Origin: Dactylorhiza incarnata
Lineage: Eukaryota > Streptophyta > Magnoliopsida > Asparagales > Orchidaceae
Assembly (NCBI GenBank): GCA_033032865.1
Contig: JAWHQI010000170.1
Location: 5,407,501-5,471,500 of the forward strand
Reading direction: 5' to 3'
DNA length: 64,000 bases
This document shows, in pieces, positions 53,260 through 64,000 of this stretch. Every line of letters begins with the position of its first letter. The stretch's first letter is position 1. The notes under the pieces were generated by a model. That model was given only the letters and a program-made list of their open reading frames with translations. It was not told the DNA's origin and ran no database searches. The position numbers were made by a program, and so were the translations under genes.

Positions 53260-53969
53260 TGTTAGAATTGAAGTGAGCTAGCGCTAGCGCCATCGCTAGC
53301 TCCTACTCGCCACCCCCTTGTTTTGCCTATAAATAGAGGGGTACCCCCCCCCCCCCCCCTAAAGAGAATCGATTCTGGAACTGGCGAGTATCATCAACTT
53401 TGAGCGAGTTAGAGATACCAGAGCGCCACCAGGCAAGCATCGAACTTGGAGTAAGTTCGCGAGGCGAGTTACCTACTCGGGAGATAGCGCGGGCGATAGC
53501 GGATAGCGCCTGCGTTAGCGAGTAGAGAAGGAAGGAGGCGAGTTCCTACTCGGGAGATACCGCCCGGCGCTAGCGATAGCGCTCGCGGTAGCGAGTATTG
53601 GAGGAAGTGGCGCGTGGCGAGCGTGCGAGAAGCTTGGAGTGCGAGCAGCGAGCTTGCGAGTAGCAGAGCTAACGTCTTGCGCTAGCGATACCGCCGCCGG
53701 GAGCGAGGAGCGAGTTTCTGTAGCGAGCAGCGAGTATCAGAGTGAGTATCACCAGCGCGGTGGGCTCCGGAGGAGAAGCGGACCTTGTCCGTGACCAAGT
53801 TCTTACCTACTATTGGCTGTTGTGATTCAAGTTGGATGCAACTTGTATTCAGCCTTGTTCAGTTGTAACTAGCTACCAGAGTAATTATTGTGAAAGATTG
53901 TGTTCATCAATTTGGTGTCCTTATTCTCCCGTTGGTTGACGTGTTCTTCCGACTACAAAATATTTCACA
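53260..53969 (+). repeat. 3' LTR of Copia copy 2
   Basis: The LTR is 710 bp, near-identical to 40108-40827. It differs in the GCTAGC patch (shorter here), in the C-tract (longer here, 53346-53362), and at scattered bases. Confidence 0.96.
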
Positions 53970-54868
53970 GCGGCGACCTGCGGTATACCGGTTCTCATCT
54001 TCATCTCTCGTTCCTCTGTCCTTTTCCCAATCCACACCGCACGAGAAGCTTACCTTCCTCAACATAAAATGCAATTTCTTCAGTTTGCTGCCTCTCAAAT
54101 ATCATTGTCCTGCTTTTGTTTTATAGCAATATTCGGATTTCTGAAAGGAAGAAGATGAGCGTTCTGCCCTTTCTTCCTAGGTTTCTGAAATTTTATTCAG
54201 TAAATAATGTTTATTATTTCTCCTTTTTGGTGGATTTCTTTTGACAATCTACAGCATCATCATACAATTTTCGGTGGATTACTTTAATTTTGCTGGATGA
54301 CTCTATACAACATCATCATACAAATTTTTGGTGGATTTCTTTTACCATTGATTGCCTCTAGATTATCAGCATTTTGCTCTCTAATTGAATTTGTTAATTC
54401 TCTAATGAAACATGTTTTAACTTCCATTGATCCATCTTATGATGTACAAGAGCTTATCATTTATCTTCTCCAATTTCTCTTTAATTTATAGGTAAATGAA
54501 GAACAAATCAGAGGAATCCCTAATGTTAGTCGATGCAGCCTCTTATGAATGGATGCATAATTTATTTTTATAATTGATCTGCAGCTAACATGTGGATTTG
54601 CACTTAAATTCTTTGAGTTTACACCTAACCGTAATTTGCGTATAGCCAAAATAAATTTGCACATATAATTGCTCTAAAAAAACTGCTCTTATATGAGCAG
54701 GGAGAGTTTTGACTATCACTCAATTATAAGTATGAATTGGAAAAGGGTTAGGTACGGCATTGCTTCTAAAAGAAAAAAAAAATCTATTTGATTGATTTTA
54801 ATATTTAATATCGGTCTAATAATATCAATCATTTGATTTGATTTTTTAGATGGTGATTGCATGATCAT
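53970..54868. other. Continuation of the host leader, then AT-rich sequence
   Basis: 53970-54070 is pyrimidine-rich, leader-like sequence continuous with 39930-40107 once the Copia is removed. 54130-54500 repeats the word TTTTGGTGGATTTCTTTTG and CATCATCATACAA in three degenerate copies (near 54220, 54270 and 54330). No coding exon was recognised. Confidence 0.45.
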
Positions 54869-54873
54869 ATATA

Positions 54874-55741
54874 TGTTAGATTCCTAATTAATTCAACCCG
54901 CGGGAGTCCGATAGGGTGATCGGTATACGGTTGTGACTCTCTAAGCACGAGCGTGACGCGTGGTTTGACTTAGATCACGGTTTGATCAAGATCCTCTAGA
55001 TGGGAGGATGAACTGTCGTGATCGTTTAGGGTTTGACTTGAGGCCCTGGTTTGGGATATATATAGGTGGAGTTAAACCCATCTAAAAATCCCCCATTCGG
55101 TTCTCTCCCACCTCAAGAAGTCCAAGCCGCCGATTTAGGATTTAGAGGCGATTCCCGGTTCGACGATTCCCTGCTCGGCAATTCCCCGCTTGGCGTCTTC
55201 TTCCTGCAGGAGCCACATGCCTCCACTCCCTCCGGCGATTCCAGGGATCTCCTCTTCTCCCTTCGGCGTCATTGCTCCGCCCGGACTCGCTTCCTCAGGC
55301 GTTGTCGCTCGACGGAACCTCGTCGATCTCCATCAGTGCTGACCTCCAGGCCCTCGTTGACCTCCAGCAGTACCGACCCCAGCCCGGCGTCGACCTCCTC
55401 TGTTGTCGCCGTTCCTGTCGCCGAACGACAGTGAAGCCGTTAGCCCCCTTTCGCCTCGCGTCTTCTCCCTCCGGCGACACCATCAGGCAGCAAGCTGCTC
55501 CGCCCGAGTCTCCTCCTCCGGCGATACCATCAGATCGCAGAGCTTTGCTCTAAGCTCTCCTCCAGCTGATACCTTGCCCGAGCCCTACTTGCTCAGAACC
55601 AGAGTTGCTCCGCTTAGCGCTACAGTCGAAGCCGATCGTCCAAAAGTGGTCGTAATGGCCGGAGGTATAACCCCTCTCTATACACGATCCTCTTTATTCC
55701 GCTGCGCCCTAGGGATTGCTCTAGATTCGGTTATGCTAACA
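54874..55741 (+). repeat. 5' LTR of Copia copy 3
   Basis: The LTR is 868 bp, TGTTAGATTCCTAATTAATTC...TTATGCTAACA. TATATATAGG at about 55049 is the likely TATA box. The GC-rich downstream part stays open in several frames (55066-55434 and others), but the frames occur in both LTRs and have no recognised family. Confidence 0.96.
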
Positions 55742-55743
55742 TT

Positions 55744-55755
55744 TGGTATCAGAGC
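55744..55755 (+). promoter_or_regulatory. Primer binding site (initiator tRNA-Met)
   Basis: TGGTATCAGAGC follows the LTR after two bases and is the standard Copia primer site. Confidence 0.92.
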
Positions 55756-56820
55756 GAATATAGAGAGGAATACCTAGATCGGTTTTGAAAATCTCTGTGA
55801 CGATTTCATTCCAAAATTTTTTGGTTGTTGTTTTCAAAAATTGTGAAGATTTCTTCCCAAAAATATTGTTTTGATCTTTAGTTTTCAAACAAAAATTTGT
55901 GGTGATTTCTTCCAAAATACGCGTTGCTAAATCTTTTGGATGCTCATTACAGTGTGCTTGAAAATGTCGTGGTTGCTCGTTGCCCATTGTTCTGTGATGG
56001 TGTAATATTTTTTCAATTCGGCTATGTAATTATTATTTAATTTTCTGGAATGTATATGCTGGCAACGGAAACTCCGACATTTTCGACCCGAATCCGATCT
56101 CCGTGACCGTTTCTTGGTGAAGACCTCAACTTTCCAATCCAGTGTTCCTGGGAGCTCTCCGATGCGGCGGTGGAGGTGCAAATGCAAGAAAAACTCCTTC
56201 AACTTCAATTTGGCGGGGTGGAGTCACGTGTCATCCGGCTTTTGACGCGTTGCACCAAAAATTTGGCGGGTGGTTGGAAATCGGATTCGGGTCCTCTTTT
56301 TTGGTTTTATGAGCTCCAAAAATTTGTTAGCTTTTAGTGCTCTAATTAGAATAAAGTTTTATCGAGTTTACCAAGAATAGCCAAAGCATCTTGATAAACC
56401 TGATAAAGTGATTATACTGGATCACATCATGGGGTGTGTTTAACAAATCACAAAATAATCTAATTATTGCACTTTGCAATTATTTTCTGAGGTTATTAAA
56501 AATTACTCGGCCCCACAGGGAAGTAATTGATAACAACGAAGGACTTTAATTGGCTTGTAGTGGTAAGTGTGTACCTCGATTAATGAGTCTCCATACCCAT
56601 AGGTACGAGGTTTCATCACTCGTGATACATTTTCTTACTAACTATATAATTGAATAAAGCGTGATAAAATCCTATGCGGTAGCGGTCTTTGCCCAAAGGG
56701 ATACTGGATTTTATCATTAACAATTAATATGGGTTAATTGTTAAATAAAGATTTCTACCTCAATGCGTAATAAACTACTATTTTCGTTGCTTTAAAATCA
56801 ATAGTAAGCGTGTATGTTTT
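55756..56820 (+). other. Untranslated leader of Copia copy 3
   Basis: This AT-rich leader of 1065 bp between PBS and gag has no long sense reading frame. It includes repeats of CAAAAATTGTGAAGATTTCTTCC-like words at 55810-55915. Confidence 0.6.
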
Positions 56821-58131
56821 ATGGTTTTTGCAGTTTTTAATACTGTTATCGACCCAACACAGTTCATCCTCACTCTCTCCGGGGATAATTATAAAATATG
56901 GAAGGATAAAGTACTTCTTGCCCTGGAGTGCATGGACCTTGATTTAGCTCTTCGCACGGATGAGCCTGCTCTTCCCACTGCGACGAGCTCTCCAGCTGAC
57001 CGCACGTTATACGAGCGATGGGAGAGATCCAATCGTCTCAGTATAATGGTTATCAAGACCCACGTCAGTCAGAGCATAAGGGGATCTATCCCTGAATGCA
57101 AAACTGCTAAAGAACTGATGGGGGCCATTGATGAGCAGTTTGTCAGCTCTGATAAAGCTCAGGCCAACACCCTAATGGCAAAACTCTGCTCCATGAAGCT
57201 CAAAGGGACAGAGAGTGTACGAGGACATATAATGGAAATGAGAGACATAACTGCTCAGCTGAAGGCTTTGGACGTTGACTTTTCGGAGTCATTTCTAGTC
57301 CACTTTATCTTGACTTCATTACCTGCCGACTACACTGCCTTCAAGGTGTCTTACATGACACATAAGGAAAAATGGTCAGTAAACGAGTTGTTGAACATGT
57401 GTGTTCAAGAGCAAGGCAAGCTGAAGCAAGAAAAGTTGGAATCTGTAAATCTTGTGCATCACAAGAAAGGCCAATCAAGCAAGTCCAAGGGTGACCCAAA
57501 GGGCAAAGTCAAGGCGATAGCTGTTTCCATCAAGAAACCGGATAACATAAAGCTACCAACTTGTTTCTTCTGCCACAAGAAGTGTCACATGAAAAAGGAT
57601 TGCAACAAGTATAAAACTTGGCGCGCAGAGCATGAAGGTACGACGTCATTAGTGTGTTATGAATCAAATTTTGTCAATTCACATAATTTTCATAACACAT
57701 GGTGGATTGATTCAGGCTCTACAATCCATGTTTCTACTGTCATGCAGGGGTTTCAAACTCTAAGGAAACCAAATGATGGGGAACTATGCGTCTATTCAGG
57801 GAACAAGATGTCGTCTTCTGTTGAAGGTGTTGGGACATACAGGCTCATCCTTCAGACCGGATACATTTTGGACTTAGAGAAGACCTTCTTTATTCCTAGC
57901 TTTTCTAAAAATTTAGTATCTGTGTCAAGACTATCGCCTATGGGCTTTGATTTTCAGTTTAAGAACTTTTCTTTTCTGATTATTAAAGATGCAGTAACTG
58001 TTGGATATGGTAAATTAACTGATGGTTTATATAGTCTTGATTTAGATTTAAATTATATGCAATCATTTAATACGACACATGAAAATAGCAGCAATATAAG
58101 TGTGAAAAATAATCACTCGTCTAGCTTATGA
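56821..58131 (+). pseudogene. gag: Copia copy 3 Gag and protease
   Basis: The 436-codon open frame starts MVFAVFNTVIDPTQFILTLS. Gag has the core YKIWKDKVLLALECMDLDLA and the later FILTSLPADYTAFKVSY. The zinc knuckle CFFCHKKCHMKKDC (about residue 257) has Cys where a Gly is usual. The protease motif WWIDSGSTIHVS follows near residue 299. The frame stops at a TGA (58129-58131) replacing the Trp of the integrase WHRRLGHIS motif, so the pol fusion is broken there. Confidence 0.9.
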
Positions 58132-59410
58132 CATAGGAGATTAGGTCATATCTCCATAGAGCGCCTTAAGAGATTAGTGAAGGAAGATGTCATTCAGACA
58201 CTTGACTTCACTGACTTTGGGACTTGCATAACATGCATAAAGGGAAAGCACACTAGCAAGTCCAACAAAGGTGCTAGAAGAAGCGATGCCAAATTAATGA
58301 TAATTCACACTGATATCTGTGGACCGTTTACCACCCCATGTTTGAATGGTCAAGAGTATTTTATTACTTTTATTGATGATTTCACAAGATATATGTATCT
58401 TTACCTTCTGAATGACAAATCTGAGGCACTAGATGCTTTCAAAGTCTATAAGGCAGAAGTAGAGAAACAATCTGGTCTGAATATCAAAATTGTGAGATCT
58501 GACAGGGTGGTGAATATTACGGTAGGTTCATAGAGGAAGCCAAAGACCTGGTTCATTCGCTAGATTCCTTTAGAAAATGGAATCATAGCCCAATATACGA
58601 CTCCTGGCACGCCACAACAAAATGGTGTAGCCGAAAGAAGGAATCGTACTCTGATGGACATGGTCAGAAGCATGACAAGTGTCTCCAATCTACCTTCTAA
58701 CATGTGGAGTGAAGCCTTGAAAACAGCTGTGTATGTTTTAAACAGGGTTCCATCTAAGTCGGTTCCTAAAACACCCTTTGAATTATGGAATGGATGGAAG
58801 CCCAGTTTGAATCATGTGCACATATGGGGCTGTTAGGTAGAGGTTCGGGTGTACAACCCACATGAAAAGAAGCTAGACCCAAGGACAGTCAGTGGTTTCT
58901 TCATTGGCTACGCAGAAAAGTCCAAGGGTTACTGTTTTTATTGTCCCTCTCACTCGTTAAGAATAGTTGAAGCAAGAAATGCCAGATTTTTTTGAGGAAT
59001 TCAATACTGGTGAGAGTAGTTCTCATAGAGTTGTGATAGAAGAGGTGCAGGAGACTGCACCTTCAGCTAGTGGTGTTGAACCTGGGGGGCTCATACCTTC
59101 TATGACTCAACACCTACCTATTCAGATCCCAACATATGATGGAGTGATCGATGATCCTCCTATCCAGAGCTCTCATAAAGGTGTGGTTAGTGAAGTAGTC
59201 ATCCAGGAACCGCTTCTAGTGGTTGAGACCGCCCCACAACCACTTGATCAACCAGATCTACGGAGATCCTCAAGAGTCAAAAGGTCGGCAATTCCGGTTG
59301 ATTACGTTGTATACTTACAAGAGACTGACTATATGTCTGAACTCAATCATGATCCCATCACTTTTTCAGAGGCTATGAGCCGTACGGATTCTGAACAATG
59401 ACATGAAGCC
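58132..59410 (+). pseudogene. pol: Copia copy 3 integrase remnant
   Basis: HRRLGHISIERLKRLVKE and CITCIKGKH form the HHCC finger. The core shows HTDICGPFTT, then RSD with a frameshift at about 58505, and [20 protein letters not shown] at about 58835 lies within the region LNHVHIWGC, a frameshift follows near 58985, and a TGA at about 59399 again takes a Trp position. The frame between 58967 and 59401 is the Pro/Ser-rich linker before RT. Confidence 0.88.
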
Positions 59411-60928
59411 ATGAAGGATGAATTAAACTCGATGACAAACAATCAAGTATGGACTCTAGTAGAATTACCAGAAGGTTGTCGTGTGATTGGCTACAAATGG
59501 GTCTATAAGACCAAAATCGATGCCTCCGGTAATATCGAAAGATATAAAGCACGACTTGTTGCCAAAGGTTTCCTTCAACGGGAGGGCATAGATTACCATG
59601 ACACATTCTCTCTGGTTTCTAAGAAGGATTCACTAAGAATCATCATGGCCCTCGTAGCTCACTTCGATTTAGAGCTACATCAGATGGATGTCAAAATGGC
59701 ATTCTTAAATGGGGATCTTGAAGAGGAAGTATACATGAGTCAGCCTGAAGGTTTCGTTTCAGAGAGTCATCTTAGACTCGTATGCAAATTGAGGAAATCA
59801 CTATATGGGCTAAAGCAGTCCTCGCGACAATGGTATACAAAGTTTCACAATGTTATTATCTTATTTGGCTTCGAAGAAAACATTGTGGATCAGTGTATAT
59901 ACATCAAGGTCCGTGAGAGTTTTTTCATTATATTAGTCTTATATGTTGATGATATCTTGCTGGCGAGTAATAGTCGGGCCATGATATGGGAGACTAAACA
60001 GTTTCTCTCTAAGAATTTTGATATGAAAGATTTAGTGGAGGCTTCCTATGTTATAGGAATTGAGATACATAGAGATAGATCTCAAAAGATCTTGGGGTTA
60101 TCTCAGAATGCCTATATCAACAAAATTCTAGAGAGATTTAATATGAAAAACTGTTCCAGCTCTATAGCTCCCATAGTGAAGGGTGACAAATTCAGTTTGT
60201 CACAGTGCCCCAAAAACTCTCTGGAACTTGAATCCATGAAAAATATTCCATATGCATCTGCGGTTGGCAGTTTGGTCTATCTAGATGTTTGCACTAGACC
60301 AGACATTGCATTTGTTGTGGGGATGTTGGGAAGATATCAAAGTAATCCTGGGATAGAGCACTGGACAGCTGCCAAGAAAGTCATGCGATATCTCCAAGGA
60401 ACAAATGATTACATGCTTACATTCAGAGAGTCCGACAATCTGGATTTGGTCGGATATACAGATGCAGACTTTGCAGGCTGCCAAGATTCGAGGAAATCCA
60501 CGTCCGGCTACATTTTCATGTTGGTTGGTGGTGCAGTAGCTTGGAAAAGCACCAAGCAGACTCTTATAGCATCCTCGACTATGGAGGCAGAATTCATTGC
60601 ATGCTATGAAGCAACGAAGCAAGCATTGTGGTTGAGGAACTTCACCTCAGGGCTTAGGGTGATGGATACAGTTCCTAAGCCAATGAAGCTTCTATGTGAT
60701 AATGCTGCAGCAGTGTTCTTTGCAAAGAATAATAAAAGCGGGAGCCGCAGCAAACACATAGATATAAAGTTTTTGGTGGTCAGAGAAAATGTGCAGGAGG
60801 GGAAAGTCATCATCGAGCATATAGACACACTGCTTATGGTAGCAGATCCCATGACTAAGGGGCTCCCACCTAAGTTATATAAAACTCATGTCGAAAGAAT
60901 GAGACTTGTGGACTCGTTTGATGCTTAA
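59411..60928 (+). pseudogene. pol: Copia copy 3 reverse transcriptase-RNase H, open 505-codon frame
   Basis: The frame is intact from MKDELNSMTNNQVWTL to its stop. RT motifs are ARLVAKGFLQREGIDYHDTF, HQMDVKMAFLNGDLEEEVYM, LYGLKQSSRQWYTKF and the catalytic LYVDDILLAS. RNase H motifs are GYTDADFAGCQDSRKSTSGY, MEAEFIACYEATKQALWL, SRSKHIDIKFLVVRE and ADPMTKGLP. In the intact element this would be the C-terminal part of a Gag-Pol polyprotein, so no start codon is required here. Confidence 0.93.
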
Positions 60929-61368
60929 GTTGTCATGACATTTTGTATCTCTCCTGTTATTGTTTTAATGTAGTATTTCAGTTTATCATCTCTTTGTGCA
61001 CTCTATGATTTTGTTAGAGATTTATATTGCATTAAAGAGTGGGAACACCCACTCATAAGGAATTAACAACACATAAAGCACTTGATAAGGTTTAAACATC
61101 GCACTGTGATTGTGGAAGGAAGTACTCGTCATATAAGGTACAACCGCCACAGTTCATGTGGTGGTGATGCCCTATGCAAGTATGAAGACGTCACATAAGG
61201 TTCGGGCCAAGAGTCACTGTTATTTTAAATTTATATAGTATGGTCATACATAAAGTTTTGTTGTTCACCGTCACCCTATGAGTCTACAGTTATTTTACTC
61301 CTATAAAATAAAACTAATTATTTCAAATAATAGGAGGTGTTCCCCCGTGTTGAATCAAGTGGGAGAAT
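60929..61368 (+). other. 3' untranslated region and polypurine tract of Copia copy 3
   Basis: Non-coding sequence ends in AGTGGGAGAA (61359-61368), the polypurine tract adjoining the 3' LTR. Confidence 0.75.
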
Positions 61369-62233
61369 GTTAGATTCCTAATTAATTCAACCCGCGGGAG
61401 CCCGATAGGGTGATCGGTATACGGTTGTGACTCTCTAGGCACGAGCGCGACGCGTGGTTGAATTTAGATCACGGCTTGATCAAGATCCTCTAGATGAGAG
61501 GATGAACGGCCGTGATCGTTTAGGGTTTGGCTTGAGGCCCTGGTTTGGGATATATATAGGTGGAGTTAAACCCATCTAAAAACCCCCCATTCGGTTCTCT
61601 CCCACCTCAAGAAGTCCAAGCCGCCGATTTAGGATTTAGAGGCGATTCCCGGTTCGACGATTCCCTGCTCGGCAATTCCCCGCTTGGCGTCTTCTTCCTG
61701 CAAGAGCCACACGCCTCCACTCCCTCCGGCGATTCCAGGGATCTCCTCTTCTCCCTTCGGCGTCATTGCTCCGCCCGGACTCGCTTCCTCAGGCGTTGTC
61801 GCTCGACGGAACCTCGTCGATCTCCAGCAGTGCTGACCTCCAGGCCCTCGTTGACCTCCAGCAGTACCGACCCCAGCCCGGCGTCGACCTCCTCTGTTGT
61901 CGCCGTTCCTGTCGCCGAACGACAGTGAAGCTGTTAGCCCCCTTTCGCCTCGCGTCTTCTCCCTCCGGCGACACCATCAGGCGGCAAGCTGCTCCGCCCG
62001 AGTCTCCTCCTCTGGCGATACCATCAGATCGCAGAGCTTTGCTCTAAGCTCTCCTCCAGCTGATACCTTGCCCGAGCCCTACTTGCTCAGAACCAGAGTT
62101 GCTCTGCTTAGCGCTACAATCGAAGCCGATCGTCCAAAAGTGGTCGTAATGTCCGGAGGTATAACCCCTCTATACACGATCCTCTTTATTCCGCTGCGCC
62201 CTAGGGATTGCTCTAGATTCGGTTATGCTAACA
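61369..62233 (+). repeat. 3' LTR of Copia copy 3
   Basis: The LTR is 865 bp and near-identical to 54874-55741, with scattered substitutions (for example in the CGATCTCCA-C/T-CAGTGCTGACC region near 61820) and a 2-bp difference near 62169. Confidence 0.96.
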
Positions 62234-62238
62234 ATATA

Positions 62239-62700
62239 TACACACACACACACACACGAATGACAGGCACGGGGCTCCGCCCCTACTGCCAAGCGCGACA
62301 GTTCTCGGCCGGTGACGGCGGTCTTCGGGCGGGTGGGCTTGCCTGCATCAATTGGGCTACGCCCATTATGCTCCGGGCTGCGCCTGCATCAAGCCGGTTG
62401 TGCCCACAACCTATACATATGAGTACTCAAAATGACCGCACAAAATTTTAATTTATATTTTATAATTGTTTGTTTTAATCATTATATTTTAACAAAAAAT
62501 CATTTTAAAGTAGGTCTAGGAGGTCTAATGATTACCTACCATAATAGGTGTAGGTGGTCTACTAAAAAGCTTTTGAATTATATGAATTTACATCATTATT
62601 TTTATTATAGGGATATAGTGTAATTACAAATAGCTATTATATTTTATGAATTTTTATTTTTGACAATTTAGAATGTTGCACCAAAGGCAACTTCTTGTAT
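62239..62700. other. AC microsatellite and unclassified sequence
   Basis: (AC)n at 62241-62258 is followed by a GC-rich patch (62260-62410) and then AT-rich DNA. No reading frame or element end was recognised. Confidence 0.5.
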
Positions 62701-62784
62701 ATAGTAGTTAAAGATATATATATATATACTATATTAAAAGGGAAAACTCTCATTTGGTTAAACATTGATCTTTCCTATTTTATC

Positions 62785-62960
62785 TTCGGGGTAGTCTGTG
62801 AATAACCAAATAGTTTTGCGCTAGCCGTTATTCATAGACCATGTTGATATGCGAATAGCTAAACAGTTTTTGCGTTGCGCACTATTCGTAGACAACGTTG
62901 CTCTGCGAATAGACAAAAAGTGCTGTGTTGGCTGCTATTTGCAGACCACATAATTTTACA
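62785..62960. repeat. Degenerate tandem repeat of about 60 bp, three copies
   Basis: Units of the type CTGTGAATAACCAAATAGTTTTGCG...TATTCATAGACCATGTTG repeat near 62790, 62845 and 62900 with many substitutions. Confidence 0.65.
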
Positions 62961-63099
62961 CAGATTTTTTTAAATTTGTAATTTTTCTTGAAGTCCGCGA
63001 GACGGCGGGGCACAACCTGTGGAGGGCAAACACTGTGGGTGAGCCCACCATTGCATTAACATATGATCACAGGCCCGTTGCATTAATATAGGATTAGAG

Positions 63100-63127
63100 G
63101 CCCATGTGTGTGTATATATATATATAA
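63100..63127. repeat. TG/TA microsatellite
   Basis: GTGTGTGTATATATATATATATAA is a simple dinucleotide run. A similar TA run lies at 62712-62729. Confidence 0.9.
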
Positions 63128-63129
63128 CA

Positions 63130-64000
63130 TACAAGAGTTATTTGTGGAGCAGTGGCACTGCCCCTGGAAATTGGAGGCATTTACGACTAAACATGTTATT
63201 TGTTCCCTGGAGGTACTTTATCATTTATTACTGACATTTAATGTGATTAAATTTTATTAATTTAAGAATTTTTTTCTCTTATATGAATATTATCATATTT
63301 AATTTTAAAGTAAGAATCCTTAATGCACGATGAGGACACTGTCCCATCATCATTTGAGCAACACCGCCCATATTATTGGCCCAAAAATTTTCCATGATCA
63401 GTGCGGGTGAGATCTGAGCCGTTCGATCAGCCGATCGGATAACCAGCCGAAAATATATATAAAAAAATCCTCCATATTTTCGATCGGACGACCACCCGAA
63501 AATAAATTTCCTCCACATTTTCGGCTGAATCCCACACCGAGCAAATATACGCTCAGCCTACGCAAAAATTCACTGCACCATGACCACTAATATCTATACA
63601 CAAATACATTTTTATATTAATCATATATGTAATAATTTTTTTTTATTAAATCTAGGGGAAAAAAACAAATGAGTGACACCCTAAGTCTTTTTTGTAACAT
63701 ACTAGTAGCAGTGACAGAGGCTACACATGAACCACACTTTTTGGTTGTAAAAGGGCATTGCTCACCGTGGAAGCTTTGGGTGCACACGTGCCACCACCCG
63801 AGAGGAAATCCAAGTTGGGATGAACAGGACACATCCTTGCTGCAAAAATGAACCCCATGCAGCCTTGGATAAGAAATCCTCGTCCCCTGCTAGCTAACGT
63901 CGACCAGAACCTCACATAACCTTTGGCAACACAAGCACCCACCGCCTTCCCTCACCAGTACGTTGATGCAGCTTTCAGACGGGAGGAGGAAGAGGGGGGT
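63130..64000. other. Unannotated right end
   Basis: No gene or element was recognised. CGATCGG/CCGATCG and CCGAAAAT words repeat at 63420-63530. The last 340 bases are GC-richer and might belong to a host leader or exon continuing to the right, but no frame there is convincing. Confidence 0.4.

Larger units (their letters stand above)
40108..53969 (+). mobile_element. Copia retrotransposon (copy 2), both LTRs, TSD GCGGC
   Basis: LTRs at 40108-40827 and 53260-53969 are very similar. The duplications GCGGC stand at 40103-40107 and 53970-53974. A PBS, gag, PR-IN, RT-RNase H and PPT are present in order. Excluding the Tat-type insertion 43105-51329 and its duplicated 5 bp, it is 5632 bp. In-frame stops and a frameshift between gag and pol suggest it is inactive although young in appearance. 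Confidence 0.96.
54874..62233 (+). mobile_element. Copia retrotransposon (copy 3), both LTRs, TSD ATATA
   Basis: LTRs at 54874-55741 and 61369-62233 are near-identical. ATATA flanks both ends (54869-54873 and 62234-62238). The PBS, gag-PR, integrase, RT-RNase H and PPT follow in Copia order over 7360 bp. It is inactivated by several TGA codons and frameshifts in the integrase region, but the RT-RNase H frame is fully open. Confidence 0.96.

Noticed and set aside
55066..55434. 122-codon frame in Copia copy 3 LTR, repeated at 61560-61928
   Set aside because: It is identical in both LTRs because they are copies; it overlaps other open frames and has no family likeness.
63721..63942. Minus-strand 73-codon frame near the right edge
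   Set aside because: There is no recognisable motif, an overlapping plus-strand frame exists, and it is too short to judge.

Overview
This is nuclear DNA from a flowering plant; I cannot name the genus. The evidence is spliced genes with GT-AG introns, LTR retrotransposons primed by initiator tRNA-Met, hAT, Harbinger and Mutator-type DNA elements, SINE and LINE tails, and an organellar-type purine gene split into exons. Nothing looks bacterial. Most of the window is nested transposable elements. Their boundaries could often be fixed to the base from target-site duplications (TSDs).

The one recognisable host gene lies on the minus strand, 31793 to 5084. It is the 5' half of plant phosphoribosylaminoimidazole (AIR) carboxylase, which is PurK-like at the N-terminus. 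Five exons (31573-31793, 24475-24690, 24255-24366, 5305-5367, 5084-5222) have intact frames and splice sites, and the remaining exons must lie left of position 1. Intron 1 (6.9 kb) holds a deleted chromovirus-type Gypsy. Intron 3 (18.9 kb) holds a solo LTR, a Copia carrying nested solo LTRs, a hAT pseudogene with a large inverted duplication, a TIR element, a SINE and a MITE. Intron 5 (at least 5 kb) holds a MITE, C-rich repeats and a foldback cluster. A 220-bp sequence is triplicated just upstream of the start codon.

From 32.5 to 40.1 kb the DNA is intergenic, with a 1.7-kb solo LTR packed with tandem repeats (34964-36651), a Harbinger-like MITE and a possible Pack-MULE. At 40108-53969 a Copia element with both LTRs and TSD GCGGC has inserted into what looks like the 5' leader of another host locus. 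That Copia is itself split by a minus-oriented Tat-lineage Gypsy derivative (43105-51329, TSD GGTCT). A third Copia (54874-62233, TSD ATATA) follows, then AT-rich repeats to the end.

The most interesting object is the Tat-lineage element. It has lost most of gag-pol but keeps, on the strand opposite to its own transcription, two complete-looking intron-containing genes. Each has its own TATA box. Gene A (43795-45418) encodes a polybasic, SR-like, coiled-coil protein broken by one TGA. Gene B (45913-47855) encodes an uninterrupted 590-residue protein resembling the 'putative gypsy-type transposon' domain family, with a coiled coil and acidic tail. A short word, GGCGAGTAT/ATACTCGCC, recurs through this element, its solo LTR in intron 3 and the unrelated host Copia LTR.
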